Below are positions 63,301-64,000 of a stretch of 64,000 nt of DNA, piece by piece (position 1 is the stretch's first letter; each line of letters begins with the position of its first letter). The notes beneath the pieces were generated by a model that saw only the letters and a list, made by a program, of their open reading frames with translations, ran no database searches and was not told where the DNA came from. The translations under genes were made by a program, and so were the position numbers. This stretch comes from Mytilus edulis (taxonomy: Eukaryota; Mollusca; Bivalvia; Mytilida; Mytilidae): NCBI RefSeq assembly GCF_963676685.1, contig NC_092345.1:78991592-79055591 (forward strand), in the 5' to 3' direction.

Positions 63301-64000
63301 GAATTACAAAGAGCTGAATCACAACCTGAGCTTTTATCCTGACATCATGTCTGTACAAGTTAAGCTAAAAGAATGCATGAAAAAAGAGTATGACGGCTAT
63401 ATAGCTGGAGCAGAAGGTAAGCATATATCTAAACCACTAAATTATATTGAAATCTTGTATGTACGAAAATCAAATATAAAGTTCGTAACAACTTTTTGTC
63501 AAATATGGTAGTGGCAACATAATTCAAAGTACAGACAAACCTTGTGCAACTTGTAGGTTTTAAGTCAGGTTGTTAACTAGTGTAAAAGCTAAATGTGTTA
63601 TTTTTTCTAAAATTAAATTTTTGTTGATTTTTGGTGTCCATCGTATCGTGGCATAAATAAATTATTGCAAAAGAGAGGAAATGGTGTATCAAAATTTTCA
63701 CATTTTTCTATTTACTTTAATTCCTACTTTATCACAAAAGTGTGCATATAAACGGTATGTACTATCAACGACAATTTCTTTTCTTACTGGTGACTTTATG
63801 GTCTAATAAACGTCACTGGTGATTCTTTTGCAGCCAAAATGTGCGTTTTTCTTACATTATTTTGAATTGACAATTTTGATGAATTTTGTCTATGTACTAA
63901 CCCTTTTTTATGGCGTCTTTGTTTGATCAAGTAGTATGTTTGAATATTTTAGACGGTTTTGATGTATGATTGTACAGTTTTGACTGCTGGATCGCAATTA
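48312..64000 (+). CDS. Secreted modular protein, partial (signal exon plus repeat-module exons)
   Basis: Proposed exons: 48312-48363 (signal peptide MRGILHLLFIFLITIVH then a split Gly), 58755-58811, 59680-59982, 62146-62280, 63294-63416, continuing off the right edge. Every internal exon has a length of 3n, and each junction seen is phase 1, so any of them could be skipped without a frameshift, as is usual in extracellular mosaic proteins. Two exons share a motif: H-K-L-x-D-Y-P-V-K-V-D-V-Q-V-K in exon 3 and H-N-L-x-F-Y-P-D-I-M-S-V-Q-V-K in exon 5, so the protein repeats a module. I do not recognise the family. The link from exon 1 across the 10-kb intron and exon 2 is inferred from phase only. 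Confidence 0.55.
48565..48670 (-). repeat. Retroelement tail fragment
   Basis: Inverted relative of 33500-33620: AAATGACAAAATCAAAACCT then ACACATCAAACGAATGGAAA. It lies in the first intron of the modular gene. Confidence 0.55.
48671..50195. other. Intronic, no exon recognised
   Basis: AT-rich. A small palindrome GAGGCCCCTGAGGGGCCTC lies at 49047-49065 at the edge of a possible repeat. No supported ORF. Confidence 0.45.
50199..50392. mobile_element. Foldback element, 194 bp
   Basis: A segment TAGTCCAAATAATTATGACG..CGCCTTACTTCGA (50199-50263) is repeated directly at about 50264-50331 and then inverted at 50332-50392. The last two can form a hairpin of about 60 bp with almost no loop. Confidence 0.85.
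50868..51951 (-). mobile_element. Retroelement 3' end: reverse-transcriptase C terminus plus tail
   Basis: The minus-strand frame 51571-51951 contains SQLVRFSHVCNNVLDFNERN, ITEKLLHQGFPYHKL and IRSGISHPIFYGNILYKAQ, the conserved end of a bivalve reverse transcriptase, followed downstream (lower coordinates) by the tail ending near 50868. It is the longest of five related copies here and inverted relative to 45583-46430. 5' truncated; no catalytic YxDD block present. Confidence 0.8.
51960..52710. other. Intronic, no exon recognised
   Basis: AT-rich; overlapping short ORFs at 52302-52530 on both strands have no splice or domain support. Confidence 0.4.
52717..52824. mobile_element. Short inverted-repeat element with a tRNA B-box-like motif
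   Basis: ACAACAGAGT at 52717 and ACTCTGTTGT at 52815 are exact inverted ends. The interior has GGTTCGATTCCC (52738-52749), close to a pol III B box, and TTAGCTTAGTGG (52792-52803), close to an A box, but in the wrong order for a tRNA. Possibly a rearranged SINE. Confidence 0.4.
52830..53840. other. Intronic, no exon recognised
   Basis: An 88-codon frame at 53101-53367 has no recognisable domain. Otherwise AT-rich. Confidence 0.4.
53848..54048 (+). CDS. Uncharacterised ORF fragment
   Basis: A 66-codon frame with protein-like composition (KRLTVEKLSRCCEIQLTKIP). It is preceded by CTTAAACCAG, a possible acceptor, which would make it an exon, but no matching donor or phase with the modular gene was found. 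It could also be an old retroelement fragment. Confidence 0.2.
   Translation: MWCKIFSLLKPVVFKVLNPEESKKRLTVEKLSRCCEIQLTKIPSLAKGYLHVHIIYCNIYNESFNN
54050..55485. other. Very AT-rich intronic DNA
   Basis: T-rich low-complexity sequence at 54440-54570 and a 33-bp tandem duplication (GACACTTTAATGGTTTATTA) at 55217-55276. No gene. Confidence 0.5.
55490..55690 (+). mobile_element. LINE C-terminal fragment, frameshifted
   Basis: Frame 1 reads RIFGHNLEIENSGQYKIPRK then DRMCKLCLL and stops; a shifted frame continues VNEEHLFLDCKINKTTL. This is the C-x-x-C...E-x-H-x-x-x-x-C end region of non-LTR reverse transcriptases. Confidence 0.65.
55700..56890. other. Intronic, no exon recognised
   Basis: AT-rich with no supported feature. 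Confidence 0.45.
56895..57480 (-). mobile_element. LINE 3' fragment with (TTTG)n-type tail
   Basis: The minus-strand frame 57284-57466 reads LTGRYEGIDVNERVCFNCRK then EDEKHVLLECTEYADLR, the zinc-finger-like C terminus of a non-LTR reverse transcriptase. The 3' end is an AAC/AAAC-type repeat (plus-strand view) at 56895-56922. 5' truncated. Confidence 0.75.
57485..57790. repeat. Dispersed repeat
   Basis: GACGCGCGTTTCGTCTACAA then ACTCATCAGTGACGCTCGAA, a family I recall as abundant in bivalves; a short relative is at 31110-31150. Confidence 0.6.
58015..58345 (-). mobile_element. Retroelement 3' tail fragment
   Basis: Diverged copy of the tail at 50868-51470 (GAAATGGGGAACATGTCAAA, CACCCGGAGGTGGTCCTC). 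No coding part. Confidence 0.7.
58755..58811 (+). CDS. Candidate exon 2 of the modular secreted gene
   Basis: GCATCAG acceptor, then 57 nt encoding (E)DRSRWVELSVPQGYHQFN, then GTCAGT as donor. Phase 1 at both ends matches exons 1 and 3. An alternative donor 3 bp further on (GTACGT) would break the frame with exon 3, so the first is preferred. Confidence 0.4.
59380..59500 (+). repeat. Retroelement tail fragment
   Basis: AGAATATGACAGTTGTTTAT followed by GCTTTTGATATTATCATTTG, related to 33500-33620. Confidence 0.45.
59680..59982 (+). CDS. Module exon of the secreted gene (exon 3)
   Basis: 303 nt between a CCACAG acceptor and an ACAG/GTAAAA donor, phase 1-1, fully open. The translation includes SFESPWYDVAAQVNRFQSIQ, HKLQDYPVKVDVQVKI, a DDSNIPYGGAVYIYN block and HSAGGLAYTG. 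Its length and codon content stand well above the surrounding AT-rich noise, and it is one of the best-supported exons of this gene. Confidence 0.75.
60215..60715 (+). mobile_element. Retroelement 3' tail fragment
   Basis: Diverged plus-strand copy of the tail in 45583-46430 (GTCTAGAGCTGTCATGCCAG, ending CCATTCCCAATTTTATTTT). It lies in an intron of the modular gene. Confidence 0.65.
61142..61822. repeat. Exact 74-bp direct repeats 607 bp apart
   Basis: 61142-61215 and 61749-61822 are identical, beginning AGTGACCTCAGTGTGACCCA. Between them (61565-61745) is a retroelement-tail fragment (GTGCCAAGTCAGGAATATGG). Confidence 0.85.
62146..62280 (+). CDS. Module exon of the secreted gene (exon 4)
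   Basis: 135 nt, acceptor GATAG, donor GTGAGT, phase 1-1. It encodes (G)SYGEYQGPININLRGPYF then GKVKARAWLSSDLP and INMSVYMD. It joins in frame to exons 3 and 5. Confidence 0.7.
62693..62860 (-). repeat. LINE-type 3' terminus with GATAA microsatellite
   Basis: A (GATAA)n-type repeat at 62696-62716 followed by TTTTATTAACCAATCATGGT on the plus strand, the layout seen at 32068 (microsatellite adjoining a LINE 3' end in minus orientation). An A-run is at 62814-62830. Confidence 0.5.
63294..63416 (+). CDS. Module exon of the secreted gene (exon 5)
   Basis: 123 nt, acceptor AATATTAG, donor GTAAGC, phase 1-1. It encodes (K)NLNYKELNHNLSFYPDIMS, VQVKLKECMKKEYDG and YIAGAEG. The HNLSFYPDIMSVQVK stretch parallels HKLQDYPVKVDVQVK in exon 3, the start of a second module. 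The gene continues beyond 64000. Confidence 0.7.

Overview
The window looks like a lophotrochozoan, most likely bivalve (mussel-type), nuclear genome. It is AT-rich and intron-bearing, dense in small inverted-repeat elements and retroelement tails of the kind common in bivalves, and carries one clear conserved gene, the ER chaperone BiP/GRP78 (HSPA5). The organism call rests on recalled repeat families, not on a search.

Layout. (1) About 0-11 kb, minus strand: a cluster of about 19 box C/D snoRNA genes, apparently lying in introns of a mostly non-coding host transcript. They fall into about ten families, most in 2-3 copies. Five families can be named from their guide elements: U14/SNORD14 (2 copies), SNORD81 (2), SNORD80/77 (2), SNORD79 (1) and SNORD74 (1). 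The last four are all residents of the vertebrate snoRNA host gene GAS5. One further pair has an antisense element to 18S rRNA; families C, F and J and a long 141-nt candidate are orphans. A block made of a host exon plus snoRNAs J and F occurs at both ends of the cluster (0-1.1 kb and 9.7-10.7 kb). (2) 11.5-12.3 kb: a DNA transposon with long terminal inverted repeats. (3) 12.9-17.6 kb: a nearly perfect tandem array (2.2 copies of 2118 bp) whose minus strand holds a candidate terminal coding exon. (4) 17.9-18.9 kb: a promoter-rich interval between a possible minus-strand first exon and HSPA5, with CCAAT boxes and ACGT-core motifs expected for unfolded-protein-response control. (5) 18.8-25.8 kb: HSPA5, five coding exons giving a 663-residue protein ending in KDEL, probably with a 5'UTR intron. 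(6) 26-48 kb: no convincing gene; dispersed repeats, MITEs, a decayed Tc1-like element, LINE and other reverse-transcriptase fragments, minisatellites. (7) 48.3 kb to the right edge: a secreted modular protein on the plus strand. A signal-peptide exon and four downstream exons, all with phase 1-1 boundaries, can be joined; the gene runs off the window.

The most interesting content is the GAS5-like snoRNA cluster, which sits beside and is transcribed away from an HSP70-family gene. All homology statements come from reading the sequence and from memory of the families; no alignment or covariance search was run.
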